Assembly: GCA_013140935.1 (NCBI GenBank) | Contig: JABFSD010000933.1 | Span: 1 to 10,045, forward strand | Source: Acidobacteriota bacterium | GTDB taxonomy: Bacteria > Acidobacteriota > Blastocatellia > RBC074 | Direction of reading: 5' to 3' | DNA: 10,045 nt | Part shown: positions 1 to 8,383 of the stretch, in pieces | How positions within the stretch are numbered: the first letter of the stretch is position 1 | How the letters are laid out: each line of letters starts with the position of its first letter | The notes under the pieces: generated by a model | The model's database searches: none | Seen by the model: only the letters and a program-made list of their open reading frames with translations | Told to the model about the DNA's origin: nothing | Made by a program: the position numbers and the translations under genes

Positions 1-338
1 ACGCGACGCTCAAAGAGTTTTGGGCGCTCGCCCAACACGCGCAGCTTTTCGTCGGCGGAGACACCGGCCCGATGCACATCGCGGCGGCGGCGGGGACTCC
101 GATTGTGGCGTTATTTGGCCCGACTTCGGCCAAACGCAACGGGCCTTTTGCGGCGGCAGATGAAATCGTTGAACGTTTCGATCTCGATTGCCGTACCGAT
201 TGCTATCGCCGCGCGTGCAGCCATACGTCGTGCATGAAAATTCCGGTCGAGATGGTTTGGGATGCCGTAGAAAAACGGTTGCAACGCGCGGGACTCAAAT
301 CCAAAAAACGAAAGCTGCCGGTGTTGGCAAGTGTGTAA
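1..338 (+). CDS. Glycosyltransferase family 9 (heptosyltransferase-like), 3' end only
   Basis: Only the last 111 codons are present; the reading frame starts at base 3 and the gene begins upstream of the window. The visible part is the C-terminal nucleotide-sugar-binding lobe of a GT9 enzyme: the signature [16 protein letters not shown], then VALFGPTS, followed by the cysteine-rich tail [13 protein letters not shown] and a final helix. GT9 enzymes are cytoplasmic, membrane-associated transferases that add heptose or related sugars to lipopolysaccharide core or other surface glycans from ADP-activated donors. The family assignment is firm; the exact sugar and acceptor cannot be told from this fragment, so no gene name is given. 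Its stop codon overlaps the ATG of the next gene (TAATG), which suggests translational coupling within one envelope-related operon. Confidence 0.9.
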   Translation, partial: ATLKEFWALAQHAQLFVGGDTGPMHIAAAAGTPIVALFGPTSAKRNGPFAAADEIVERFDLDCRTDCYRRACSHTSCMKIPVEMVWDAVEKRLQRAGLKSKKRKLPVLASV

Positions 339-901
339 TGGAAAATGTGGAAGCAACAATTGATGATCGTTCGATGATTCAGCGAATGCGCGTGCCGCTG
401 GGGTTTTTGACGGCAGTGCTGTTCGTCTTGGGCGCGCGGCCCACGTGGTTGTCGCTGGCGTGCGGAGCGCCGCTGGCCTTGCTGGGCGCAATGATTCGCG
501 GCTGGGCTTCGGGGCATTTGCGCAAGAACGCCGAACTGGCGACGAGCGGGCCTTATGCGCATACGCGCAATCCGCTTTATTTCGGCAGCTTCGTGATGGT
601 CGCGGGCTTTGCCGTAGCGGGCGGCAACAAGTGGGTCGCGCTGTGGCTGGTGTGGTTGTTTCTAATGATCTATCGCCCGGTGATGCGGGCCGAAGTCGCG
701 CACATCCGGCAACTGTTCGGCGCGGCTTATGACGAATGGGCGCAACACGTGCCGCTGTTCTTTCCGCGCCTCACGCCTTATCGCGGCGGCGATGTGCGTG
801 CCTTCGATTGGTCACAATATCTGCATCATCGGGAATATCGCGCGTTCATTGGCGTGCTCGCGGTAGTGGGATTGTTGGCGCTCAAGATTGTCTGGAAGTA
901 A
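338..901 (+). CDS. ICMT/PEMT-like integral membrane methyltransferase
   Basis: A 187-residue hydrophobic protein. The C-terminal half has the isoprenylcysteine carboxyl methyltransferase / phospholipid methyltransferase pattern: [16 protein letters not shown] at 69-84, then a membrane hairpin at about 85-112, E119, the LFGAAYDEW stretch at 126-134, and VPLFFPR at 138-144. In this superfamily these segments bind S-adenosylmethionine and methylate a lipid or lipid-linked substrate at the membrane. About five hydrophobic segments are visible (near 20-33, 37-54, 83-95, 97-112, 170-184). The ATG at 338 was chosen because it overlaps the preceding stop and excludes 50 residues read from the glycosyltransferase in another frame; an ATG at 374 is also possible. 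The downstream gene follows after 3 bp. The substrate is unknown; bacteria with this family generally lack prenylated CaaX proteins, so a lipid or small-molecule substrate is more likely. Confidence 0.82.
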   Translation: MENVEATIDDRSMIQRMRVPLGFLTAVLFVLGARPTWLSLACGAPLALLGAMIRGWASGHLRKNAELATSGPYAHTRNPLYFGSFVMVAGFAVAGGNKWVALWLVWLFLMIYRPVMRAEVAHIRQLFGAAYDEWAQHVPLFFPRLTPYRGGDVRAFDWSQYLHHREYRAFIGVLAVVGLLALKIVWK

Positions 902-904
902 AGC

Positions 905-1831
905 ATGAAGCATTGGTTGGTTTTCTTATTCGGTTGCGGCGTCGCTTGCGGGCTGTGGCACAAGATACCATCTTGTGTCACTTCGGCGCAGACGCCTTCC
1001 ACGCCACTTGCACCGATTCAGCGCAATTTCAAAACCTTGCCCTTCAAGCCCGGTGAGAAACTCACTTATGAATTGAAATTCGTGCGCTTTCCGCTCAACG
1101 CCAAAGTCGGCGAAGTCACTTTTGAATTCGTCAGCGAAGCCAATGCGGAAAACTGGAACGAAGATTTCAAAGACCTCAACACGACGTTTGTCGCACAGCC
1201 TGCCGAACAGTTTTATCGCTTGCGTGCGAACGCTGTATCGAAAGGCATCATCACTGCCATCATTGGTTATGACGTGAATAACCGCTACGCCACGATCGTG
1301 AATCGTGAGGATTTTTCTGCACGCTTGCACCTCCGCGAAATCAAAGAAGGCAAAAAGCGTGTCAAGCAATCGGCCTTGTTTGACGGCGAACAAGTCGCTT
1401 ATCTCTCGAACAACTTGAACCAACCCGATGTGCCCGCCAAAACCAAAGCCCTGCGGCGTCAGCCCGCGTCGCTTGATCTGTTGTCCGCGTTTTTCTTTGT
1501 TCGATTACAGAAGTTGAAAGAAGGCGAGTTGATTCGTTATCCGGTCAGCGATGACTTTGAGAATTACAGCTTCGAGATTTTGGTAGGCAAAAAAGAACAG
1601 CTCAAAACCGAATGCGGCAAGATCAAAACCATTCGTATCGAACCGAAGCTCTTCGGCAAGCAGCAACTCTTTGGCCGTGAAGGCACGATGACGATGTGGC
1701 TTACCGACAACAAACAGCATACGCCGGTGAAAATGATTGCGAAGACCGGCGGCAGTACGATCAGCGCGCGGCTGTTGAATTTCAAAACGAATTGTCAGAT
1801 TGCCGAACCGGAGCAAGAAGAGTTGCGCTGA
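905..1831 (+). CDS. DUF3108 domain-containing exported protein
   Basis: A 308-residue protein starting 3 bp after the methyltransferase stop, with a GGAAG ribosome-binding site at 894-898. Residues 1-29 form a signal peptide (hydrophobic LVFLFGCGVACGLW, probable cleavage near SAQT), so the product is exported, probably to the periplasm. From about 46 to 295 it reads as DUF3108: PFKPGEKLTYELKF at the start, a beta-rich middle, DLLSAFFFVRLQKLKEGE at 191-208, and the closing TMWLTDNKQHTPVKM at 262-277. The family is beta-rich and resembles lipoprotein-carrier-like envelope proteins; its biochemical role is not established. Linkage to a GT9 glycosyltransferase and a membrane methyltransferase suggests an envelope or surface-glycan role (inference). 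Cysteines at 12, 15 and 24 lie in the signal region, but no convincing lipobox is visible. Confidence 0.85.
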   Translation: MKHWLVFLFGCGVACGLWHKIPSCVTSAQTPSTPLAPIQRNFKTLPFKPGEKLTYELKFVRFPLNAKVGEVTFEFVSEANAENWNEDFKDLNTTFVAQPAEQFYRLRANAVSKGIITAIIGYDVNNRYATIVNREDFSARLHLREIKEGKKRVKQSALFDGEQVAYLSNNLNQPDVPAKTKALRRQPASLDLLSAFFFVRLQKLKEGELIRYPVSDDFENYSFEILVGKKEQLKTECGKIKTIRIEPKLFGKQQLFGREGTMTMWLTDNKQHTPVKMIAKTGGSTISARLLNFKTNCQIAEPEQEELR

Positions 1832-1877
1832 AAGAGAATGAGAGGAACGCACGATTTTCCTTGCTCCGATAAACCGG

Positions 1878-1886
1878 TGTTATACT
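1878..1886 (+). promoter_or_regulatory. Extended -10 promoter of the toxin-antitoxin operon
   Basis: TGTTATACT is an extended -10 element (TG-N-TATACT, with TATACT at 1881-1886, one mismatch to consensus). The best -35 candidates are poorly placed: TTGCTC at 1861 has a 14-bp spacer and TTTTCC at 1855 a 20-bp spacer, so the extended -10 probably carries recognition. The predicted transcription start lies 6-7 bp downstream, at or beside the A of the ATG at 1893, and there is no Shine-Dalgarno sequence. No obvious inverted-repeat operator was seen. Confidence 0.55.
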
Positions 1887-1892
1887 TTCGCT

Positions 1893-2279
1893 ATGACGAC
1901 AACCATTCTTCCCAAATCACTCGAAACCGTAGTTTGGCTCAATCCTGAACGAGTCAGTGGGGCTCCGTGTTTTTATGGAACGCGGGTTCCGGTGCAAAAC
2001 CTTTTTGACTATCTCAAAGGCGGCCACACGCTCGAAGACTTTTTGACCGGCTTCCCGCCCGTGACGCGCGAACAGGCAGAAACGGTGTTGGAAGCCTCAG
2101 CTCATTCGTTTTATCAACAGCTTCAGTTGGAAGCTCGCCAGCAGGCGAAAGCACAACTCGGTCAAATGCTGAGGGACGGCATCAATAGCGGCGACCCAGT
2201 CGAGTTGACGCAGGCAGATTGGGATGAAATGGAAGCCGAAGTTGTGCGTCGCGCCTACGCCAGAAAAGAGGCCCAGTGA
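1893..2279 (+). CDS. Antitoxin: DUF433 domain fused to a ParD-like tail
   Basis: A 128-residue protein in two parts. Residues about 14-68 match DUF433: NPERVSGAPCFYGTRVPV, then LFDYLKGGHTLEDFLTGFPPVTREQ. This small domain acts as a DNA-binding antitoxin module in VapB45-type systems. Residues about 72-128 form a charged, helical extension whose LGQMLRDGINSGDP stretch at 89-102 resembles the C-terminal segment with which ParD antitoxins wrap ParE (typically LREGL-SG-P). DUF433 proteins are usually only about 75-110 residues and normally sit beside a PIN-like DUF5615 toxin; here the partner is ParE-like, which fits the ParD-like tail. The stop overlaps the toxin's GTG start. The protein is expected to neutralise the toxin and repress its own promoter. 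DUF433 is clear; the ParD resemblance is read by eye. Confidence 0.82.
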   Translation: MTTTILPKSLETVVWLNPERVSGAPCFYGTRVPVQNLFDYLKGGHTLEDFLTGFPPVTREQAETVLEASAHSFYQQLQLEARQQAKAQLGQMLRDGINSGDPVELTQADWDEMEAEVVRRAYARKEAQ

Positions 2280-2602
2280 AAGTTCTACAACGTCCGCTGG
2301 CGCGTTTCGATTTGATCGAAGAAGCGGATTTTCTCGAGCAAGCATACAACCTCGACCGTGCTCGAAAATTTCTGTTTGCCGCCAACGAAACCTTTCAACA
2401 ACTTGCCGCCATGCCTTTGATGGGAAGCCCTCGCCCCGATCTTGCACTTGAGATTCCAGAGATGCGCCATTGGCGCATCAAGGGCTTTACCGAATACCTG
2501 ATCTTTTATCGCCCTGCGGATGGCGGCGGCGTTGAAATCATTCGCGTGTTGCATGCCAAACGCAATTTGCCTGAAATTCTAGCGGACGAAGAAGCGCAGT
2601 AA
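2276..2602 (+). CDS. ParE/RelE-family toxin
   Basis: A 108-residue protein starting at GTG, which overlaps the antitoxin stop by four bases (GTGA), the usual coupling in toxin-antitoxin operons. The fold pattern is ParE/RelE: an N-terminal strand and two helices (residues 1-45), then MPLMGSPRPDL at 46-56, MRHWRIKGFTEYLIFYRP at 63-80, and VEIIRVLHAKRNLPEIL at 86-102. The MG-PRP turn, the YLIFYR strand and the VLHAKR-LP ending are characteristic of ParE-type toxins, which poison DNA gyrase; RelE relatives instead cleave mRNA on the ribosome. The sequence fits the ParE branch better, but the target cannot be proved from sequence. No truncation or frameshift is visible, so the toxin looks intact. 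Confidence 0.87.
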   Translation: MKVLQRPLARFDLIEEADFLEQAYNLDRARKFLFAANETFQQLAAMPLMGSPRPDLALEIPEMRHWRIKGFTEYLIFYRPADGGGVEIIRVLHAKRNLPEILADEEAQ

Positions 2603-2680
2603 TGCCTGAGCGTTAGGGCTGTCGCTGTGAGTTGTGGTAAAAAGCGTTCGTACTTTCTTCCTTTCAACTCATTCAAGTCA

Positions 2681-2684
2681 GAGG
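2681..2684 (+). promoter_or_regulatory. Ribosome-binding site deciding the DUF1549/DUF1553 start
   Basis: GAGG lies 9 nt before the ATG at 2694. The open frame extends upstream to a GTG at 2634, but that start has no comparable site and would place 20 mostly polar residues before a good signal peptide. The ATG at 2694 is therefore preferred. No clear promoter was found in the 91-bp gap 2603-2693. Confidence 0.65.
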
Positions 2685-2693
2685 TTTACCAAG

Positions 2694-5600
2694 ATGCTTA
2701 AGCGAATTCTTTGCGCTGCTTTTTTGCTCGCCGCAGTCATTGCTTATGCCGTGCCGCGTTATGTCAGCGCGTGGCAAGTTCCTGCAATGGTTGATTTCGC
2801 GCGCGATATTCAACCGATTTTTGCGGCTAATTGTTACGGCTGCCACGGCGCACAAAAGGCTGCGGCGCAATTGCGTCTCGATGTGAAATCGTTGGCGATG
2901 CAAGGCGGATTGGGCGGCATCGTCATCAAGCCGCACGACAGCAGAGCCTCGCGCCTCATTCATCGCGTGCTGGGCATGAACGGCGAACAAAGCATGCCGC
3001 TCGGCAAACCCGCCCTCAAAGCCCAACAAATCAAACTCATTCAACAATGGATTGACGAAGGCGCAGTTTGGCCGGAAAGCCTTTCTGCCATCTCAAATCT
3101 CAAATCTGAAATCCCACCGCACTGGGCGTTCGTCGCGCCGCAGCGTCCGGCAATGCCTGTCGTGAAAAATGTTGATTGGGTGAAAACTCCAGTGGATGCT
3201 TTCGTCGCGGCGCAACAAGCTGCGCATGGATTGCAGCCTGCGAAAGAAGCCGACCGCGAGACGTTGATTCGCCGCGTGAGTCTTGATTTGACGGGCTTGC
3301 CGCCTACGTTGAAAGAGATTGATGACTTTGTGAATGACAAGTCGGCGGACGCTTATGAAAAAGTCGTAGCGCGTTTGCTCACGAGCAAGCATTACGGCGA
3401 ACGTTGGGGACGCTGGTGGCTCGACGCAGCGCGTTATGCCGACTCGAATGGATTCGAGAAAGACCGTCCGCGTTCGATCTGGCCTTATCGTGATTGGGTC
3501 ATCAATGCGTTCAATGAGAACAAACCCTTCGATCAATTCACGATCGAACAACTCGCAGGCGATTTGTTGCCGAACGCTACGCTGGAACAGCGCGTCGCCA
3601 CCGGCTTCTTGCGTAACTCAATGCGCAACGAAGAAGGCGGCGTAGACCCCGAACAGTTTCGCGTCGAAGAGTTGATTGATCGCGTAGACGCTACGGGCAA
3701 AGCCTTTCTTGGCCTCACGGTCGCGTGCGCGCAATGCCATACGCACAAGTTCGATCCGATTAAACACGAGGAGTACTACCGGTTTTACGCTTTCTTCAAC
3801 AGCGATCAAGAAGCTGAACTCGAAGTGCCGGATGCCAAGCAGCAAGCCAAACGCGAACAAATACTTAAAGCCGTCGCCCAACGCGAAAGCGAACTGCAAA
3901 GCAAAAATCCTGACTGGCAAGCGCGCCAAATCGCGTGGGAAAAAAGCGTAGCCGCGTTGGCAGGGAATTGGCAGACGTTGATTGCTGACACCGTCACGGC
4001 GAGTTTCGGCGTGAAGTTTGAACGATGGTCTGATGAGTCGTTCATTGCGCGCGGCGATGCGGCGACGAATAACGTTTATGTGTTCACCGCGAAGTCGCAG
4101 CAAAAAGCGATCACAGGTTTGCGGCTCGAAGTAATGACCGACATCAGTTTGCCGCACGGTGGTCCTGGTCGCCGATTAGCTGACGGTGTAGCCGCGATCA
4201 ATGAATTCATCGCTGAAGTCGTGAACACCGCGAACCCGCAACAAAAGCGCAAGATTGAGTTCGCCAATGTCACAGCGGATTTTGAAGAGCCGAACAACTT
4301 GGCGAAATACATCGCCGACGGCAGCGGGCATACGGCGTGGACGACCGACACGCAACTCGCCTTACGCCACGAAGACCGCAAACTCGTCATCGCGCTGAAG
4401 GAACCTCTGACGCTGGCGGCGAACGAACAACTCGTCATTCAAATCGTGCAGAAGTTTCCCGGCAACGAAGCCATCAACTTCGGTATTCATCCGGTCGTGG
4501 GGCGTTTCAGAATCGCTACGACGAGTGACGCAAATCCGACGGCTGATCCTGTGCCAGCGCGCGTGAGACAAATCATCAGCAAACCTGTTGTGCAACGCAG
4601 CGCGCAGCAACAGGCCCAAGTCTTTCGCTACTTCCGCACGACGGTCAAAGAATGGGCTGAAGCCAATCAAGCGATCAACGACGAACTCAAACCGTGGGCT
4701 TATGCGCCGACGACATTGGCGCTCGCGCCGCGCGAAGTCACGCGCGCTACGCATCTGTTCCGGCGCGGCGATTGGAAGCGCCCTGAAACCGCCGCGCTCG
4801 AACCGGGTACGCCTGCGTTCCTGCATCCGTTTCCGGCGGACGCGCCGCGCAATCGGTTGGGACTGGCGCAATGGATTATTGATAAACGCAATCCGCTGAC
4901 GGCGCGCGTCATCGTCAATCGCATCTGGCAGCATTACTTCGGCGCGGGCCTGGTGGCGACGGCGGAAGATTTAGGCACTCGCTGTGAGAGTTCATCGCAC
5001 GCCGACTTGCTTGATTGGCTGGCGACTGAGTTCAGAGACGGTTCCGCGAATGGCAAGGCTTGGGACATTCGGCACATTCATCGGCTGATCGTTTTGTCTG
5101 CGACGTATCGCCAAGTGTCGAACGTCACGCCGAAGCTGATGGAAGCCGACGCAACCAATCGCTGGTTGGCACGTATGCCGCGTATGCGTGTCGAATCTGA
5201 AATCATCCGCGACATCGGTTTGGCGGTGAGCGGCTTGCTCGCGCCCGTGATTGGCGGGCCGAGTGTTTATCCGCCGATTCCCGACGGCGTGTTGTCGTTG
5301 AGTTACGGACGCCCGATGGATTGGCCGACCGTGACGAGCGAAGACCGCTATCGGCGCGGGATGTATATTTTCTGGAAGCGCAATGTGCCATATCCCAGCT
5401 TGTTGACGTTTGATATGCCCAACGGCGACTTTTCGTGTACGCGGCGTGCGCGGTCGAATACGCCGTTGCAGGCGCTGACTTCGTTGAACGACGTGACGTT
5501 TCTTGAGTTCGCGCAAGGCTTGGCCGCGCGCATCAACAAAGAGGGCGGCGCTGACGACACGGCAAAGATTGTTTACGGCTATCGGTTGTGTACCGGACGC

Positions 5601-5807
5601 GCGCCCGATCAATTCGAGCGGCAACAGTTATTGAACTTGTTGTGGTCGCAACGTTCGGCGTTCAAAGGACGCACGGGTGCGGCGGTTTACGTCTCGTCGC
5701 CTGATGCGTCGAAGCTGCCGCTCGATGCCGACCTCTCTGAACTCGCCGCGTGGACGATGGTCGCGCGCGTAATGCTGAATCTGGATGAGACGATTACACG
5801 AGAATGA
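2694..5807 (+). CDS. PSCyt1-DUF1549-DUF1553 protein (exported, two CxxCH motifs)
   Basis: A 1037-residue exported protein. Domains in order: signal peptide at about 1-26; planctomycete-type cytochrome c domain PSCyt1 at about 34-125 with haem motif C47-Y-G-C50-H51; DUF1549 at about 162-372, with [31 protein letters not shown] and a second CxxCH (C345-A-Q-C348-H349-THKFDPI); a beta-rich insert at about 430-610 resembling a galactose-binding fold ([15 protein letters not shown] to GRFRI); DUF1553 at about 715-975, with [20 protein letters not shown] and [13 protein letters not shown]. This is the full standard architecture and length. Such proteins are usually encoded beside DUF1501 proteins and are thought to be periplasmic redox or polymer-degradation proteins; no reaction is established. 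Here the DUF1501 gene is one gene away. The last residues, [10 protein letters not shown], resemble the usual family ending. Confidence 0.93.
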   Translation: MLKRILCAAFLLAAVIAYAVPRYVSAWQVPAMVDFARDIQPIFAANCYGCHGAQKAAAQLRLDVKSLAMQGGLGGIVIKPHDSRASRLIHRVLGMNGEQSMPLGKPALKAQQIKLIQQWIDEGAVWPESLSAISNLKSEIPPHWAFVAPQRPAMPVVKNVDWVKTPVDAFVAAQQAAHGLQPAKEADRETLIRRVSLDLTGLPPTLKEIDDFVNDKSADAYEKVVARLLTSKHYGERWGRWWLDAARYADSNGFEKDRPRSIWPYRDWVINAFNENKPFDQFTIEQLAGDLLPNATLEQRVATGFLRNSMRNEEGGVDPEQFRVEELIDRVDATGKAFLGLTVACAQCHTHKFDPIKHEEYYRFYAFFNSDQEAELEVPDAKQQAKREQILKAVAQRESELQSKNPDWQARQIAWEKSVAALAGNWQTLIADTVTASFGVKFERWSDESFIARGDAATNNVYVFTAKSQQKAITGLRLEVMTDISLPHGGPGRRLADGVAAINEFIAEVVNTANPQQKRKIEFANVTADFEEPNNLAKYIADGSGHTAWTTDTQLALRHEDRKLVIALKEPLTLAANEQLVIQIVQKFPGNEAINFGIHPVVGRFRIATTSDANPTADPVPARVRQIISKPVVQRSAQQQAQVFRYFRTTVKEWAEANQAINDELKPWAYAPTTLALAPREVTRATHLFRRGDWKRPETAALEPGTPAFLHPFPADAPRNRLGLAQWIIDKRNPLTARVIVNRIWQHYFGAGLVATAEDLGTRCESSSHADLLDWLATEFRDGSANGKAWDIRHIHRLIVLSATYRQVSNVTPKLMEADATNRWLARMPRMRVESEIIRDIGLAVSGLLAPVIGGPSVYPPIPDGVLSLSYGRPMDWPTVTSEDRYRRGMYIFWKRNVPYPSLLTFDMPNGDFSCTRRARSNTPLQALTSLNDVTFLEFAQGLAARINKEGGADDTAKIVYGYRLCTGRAPDQFERQQLLNLLWSQRSAFKGRTGAAVYVSSPDASKLPLDADLSELAAWTMVARVMLNLDETITRE
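3091..3111 (+). repeat. Three tandem copies of a 7-bp repeat inside the coding region
   Basis: TCTCAAA, TCTCAAA, TCTGAAA run head to tail and are followed by TC. They lie in frame in the linker between the PSCyt1 and DUF1549 domains and encode most of ISNLKSEI (residues 133-140). The A-rich, low-GC composition differs from the surrounding gene, consistent with a short dispersed repeat inserted in a tolerant linker (inference). Confidence 0.6.
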
Positions 5808-5813
5808 ACCCAT

Positions 5814-5909
5814 CGTTTAGAGTACCGCCTTTAGGCGGAATCGGAGGCTTTAGCCGACTTGCAAGTCGGCTAAAGCCTCCGATTCCGCCTAAAGGCGGTA
5901 CTCTAAACG
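5814..5909. repeat. Perfect 96-bp palindrome, zero loop
   Basis: Two 48-bp arms, 5814-5861 and 5862-5909, are exact reverse complements with no spacer. Beyond one mismatch pair (5813/5910) two further base pairs are possible. Each arm holds smaller hairpins: CCGCC-TTTA-GGCGG at 5825-5838 and GGC-TTTA-GCC at 5846-5855, mirrored on the other side, with CCGACTTGCAAGTCGG at the centre. The element fills most of the 120-bp gap between the DUF1549/DUF1553 gene and the sterol desaturase gene. It looks like a REP/BIME-type or MITE-like element inserted head to head. In RNA it would fold into a very stable hairpin, but no T-run follows it, so it is not a classical terminator. No promoter is evident between it and the next gene. 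Confidence 0.93.
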
Positions 5910-5927
5910 GTGTACGCTAAACCTTGA

Positions 5928-6713
5928 ATGATTGACCTGAACGAAGCACAACTTTATCGCACGCTTGGTTTTGTGTTGGGCTTGGCGGCCTTGCTGTTGT
6001 GGGAATGGCGCGCGCCGCGTCATCACGCGCAAGTTCGTTGGCAAACGCGCTGGCGTGTCAATCTGTCATTGCTGCTGATGAATGCACTGGCGAGTTCGCT
6101 GGTGTGCTGGTTGTGTTGGTGGTTTCGTTCGTCACTGGTTGACGCGCTGTGGTGGCAGCCGTTTAACGCCGCGTCGCGCTTGCTGATTGAGTTATTGATT
6201 TTGGATGCGGCGATTTATTGGCAGCACCGCGCGATGCATGAAATCCCGTGGCTGTGGCGCTTTCATCAGGTGCACCACAGCGATTTGCATCTTGATGTCA
6301 CGTCGGCCTCGCGCTTTCACCTCGGAGAGGTTTTGTCATCAGGCGGATTCAAACTCGCCGTCGTGCTGGCATTGGGCATTTCGCTCGAAGCCTTGATTTT
6401 GTTTGAAGCGCTGGTCTTGCTGGCGGCGCAGTTTCAACATGCGAATGTGAAACTATCTGATGGCGCTGAACAGATATTGCGGCGTTTGGTGATGACGCCG
6501 CTGTTGCATTACGCGCATCACGCGCAAGCGGTTGAGCGGCGGAATACGAATTACGGCTCGTTGCTGGCGTGCTGGGATCGCTGGTTCGCCACGTGGCGCG
6601 CGGCGGAAGCAGTCGAAACGATTGGCGTGCCGGAATATCAGCAGGCCGAACGGTTGAATGTTTTTACGTTGTTGTGGATGCCTTTTCGACGTAGCACAGA
6701 CTTCAGTCTGTGA
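5928..6713 (+). CDS. Sterol desaturase / fatty acid hydroxylase family membrane protein
   Basis: A 261-residue integral membrane protein of the fatty-acid-hydroxylase superfamily, di-iron enzymes that hydroxylate or desaturate lipids. The histidine boxes are present: H100-RAM-H104, H113-QV-H116-H117, H130, H171 and H194-YA-H197-H198, followed by the family motif NYGSLLACWDRWFATW at 208-223. Hydrophobic segments lie at about 13-26, 46-70, 84-98 and 141-168. The length is usual for bacterial members. The ATG at 5928 has no visible Shine-Dalgarno site. The last residues (STDFSL) and the TGA stop are read from the repeat hairpin at 6695-6712, so the natural C-terminus may have been altered. It sits between two genes that are normally neighbours and has palindromes on both sides. 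The lipid substrate is unknown (sterol, hopanoid, fatty acid or ether lipid). Confidence 0.9.
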   Translation: MIDLNEAQLYRTLGFVLGLAALLLWEWRAPRHHAQVRWQTRWRVNLSLLLMNALASSLVCWLCWWFRSSLVDALWWQPFNAASRLLIELLILDAAIYWQHRAMHEIPWLWRFHQVHHSDLHLDVTSASRFHLGEVLSSGGFKLAVVLALGISLEALILFEALVLLAAQFQHANVKLSDGAEQILRRLVMTPLLHYAHHAQAVERRNTNYGSLLACWDRWFATWRAAEAVETIGVPEYQQAERLNVFTLLWMPFRRSTDFSL

Positions 6714-6802
6714 ACGTAGCGTGGACTTTAGTCCGCGCGGTTGCGCGGTCACGCGCAGACTGAAGTCTACGCTACGTGTCGCAGACTGAAGTCTACGCTA
6801 CG
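6690..6802. repeat. Composite palindromic repeat block (cgtagc / gacttcagtc type)
   Basis: Three related units. First, CACAGACT-TC-AGTCTGTG at 6695-6712, flanked by direct GTAGC copies. Second, an imperfect inverted repeat with arms 6715-6737 and 6754-6776 (three mismatches); its left arm contains GGAC-TTTA-GTCC at 6723-6734. Third, an exact 23-bp direct copy of the right arm at 6780-6802, containing AGAC-TGAA-GTCT. The block covers the entire gap between the sterol desaturase and DUF1501 genes except the last 13 bp, overlaps the 3' end of the former, and ends 6 nt before the ribosome-binding site of the latter. Confidence 0.88.
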
Positions 6803-6808
6803 CTAACT

Positions 6809-6815
6809 GAGGAAG
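6809..6815 (+). promoter_or_regulatory. Ribosome-binding site of the DUF1501 gene
   Basis: GAGGAAG directly precedes three consecutive in-frame ATG codons (6816, 6819, 6822). Spacing from the GAGGA core is 2, 5 and 8 nt, so the second or third ATG fits usual spacing best; the resulting proteins differ by only one or two residues. Confidence 0.65.
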
Positions 6816-8258
<1,443 letters not shown>

Positions 8259-8269
8259 ATCAGGGTAAT

Positions 8270-8383
8270 GCGGGGTGTAGCGCGGATTAGTAATCCGCGC
8301 TACACCCCGCCTGCGACAAAACGGGTTTAACGCGGGTTGTAGCGCGGATTACTAATCCGCGCTACACCCCGCCTGCGACAAAA
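8270..8383. repeat. Two tandem copies of a 41-bp palindromic hairpin, 62-bp period
   Basis: Copy 1 (8270-8310) has perfect 20-bp arms around a single G; copy 2 (8332-8372) has 20-bp arms with one mismatch around a single C. The core is GCGCGGATTA/TAATCCGCGC, with an outer GTGTAG/CTACAC arm. A 31-bp stretch made of the right arm plus CTGCGACAAAA is identical in both copies (8291-8321 and 8353-8383). The block fills the gap between the convergent DUF1501 and GNAT genes and could act as a two-way transcription barrier, although no T-run is present. The second copy runs into the 3' end of the GNAT gene. Confidence 0.92.

Noticed and set aside
188..337. Upstream extension of the methyltransferase to an ATG at 188
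   Set aside because: These 50 codons overlap the well-conserved end of the glycosyltransferase gene in another frame and encode no recognisable segment; the ATG at 338 overlaps the preceding stop as in a coupled operon.
4362..5624. Long open frames on the minus strand (4362-4934, 4992-5624)
   Set aside because: Arginine/alanine-rich shadows of the DUF1549/DUF1553 gene, with no motifs and no ribosome-binding sites.
5814..5909. Rho-independent terminator
   Set aside because: The hairpin is strong, but no T-run follows on either side and the stem is far longer than usual; termination activity is possible but this is not a classical terminator.
5808..6815. Complete composite transposon around the sterol desaturase
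   Set aside because: The two flanking repeats are different types, there is no transposase, and no target-site duplication was found; only repeat-associated capture can be suggested.
8270..8383. Possible CRISPR array
   Set aside because: Only two units, the repeated part includes almost the whole period, the repeats are long near-perfect palindromes, and no cas genes are nearby.
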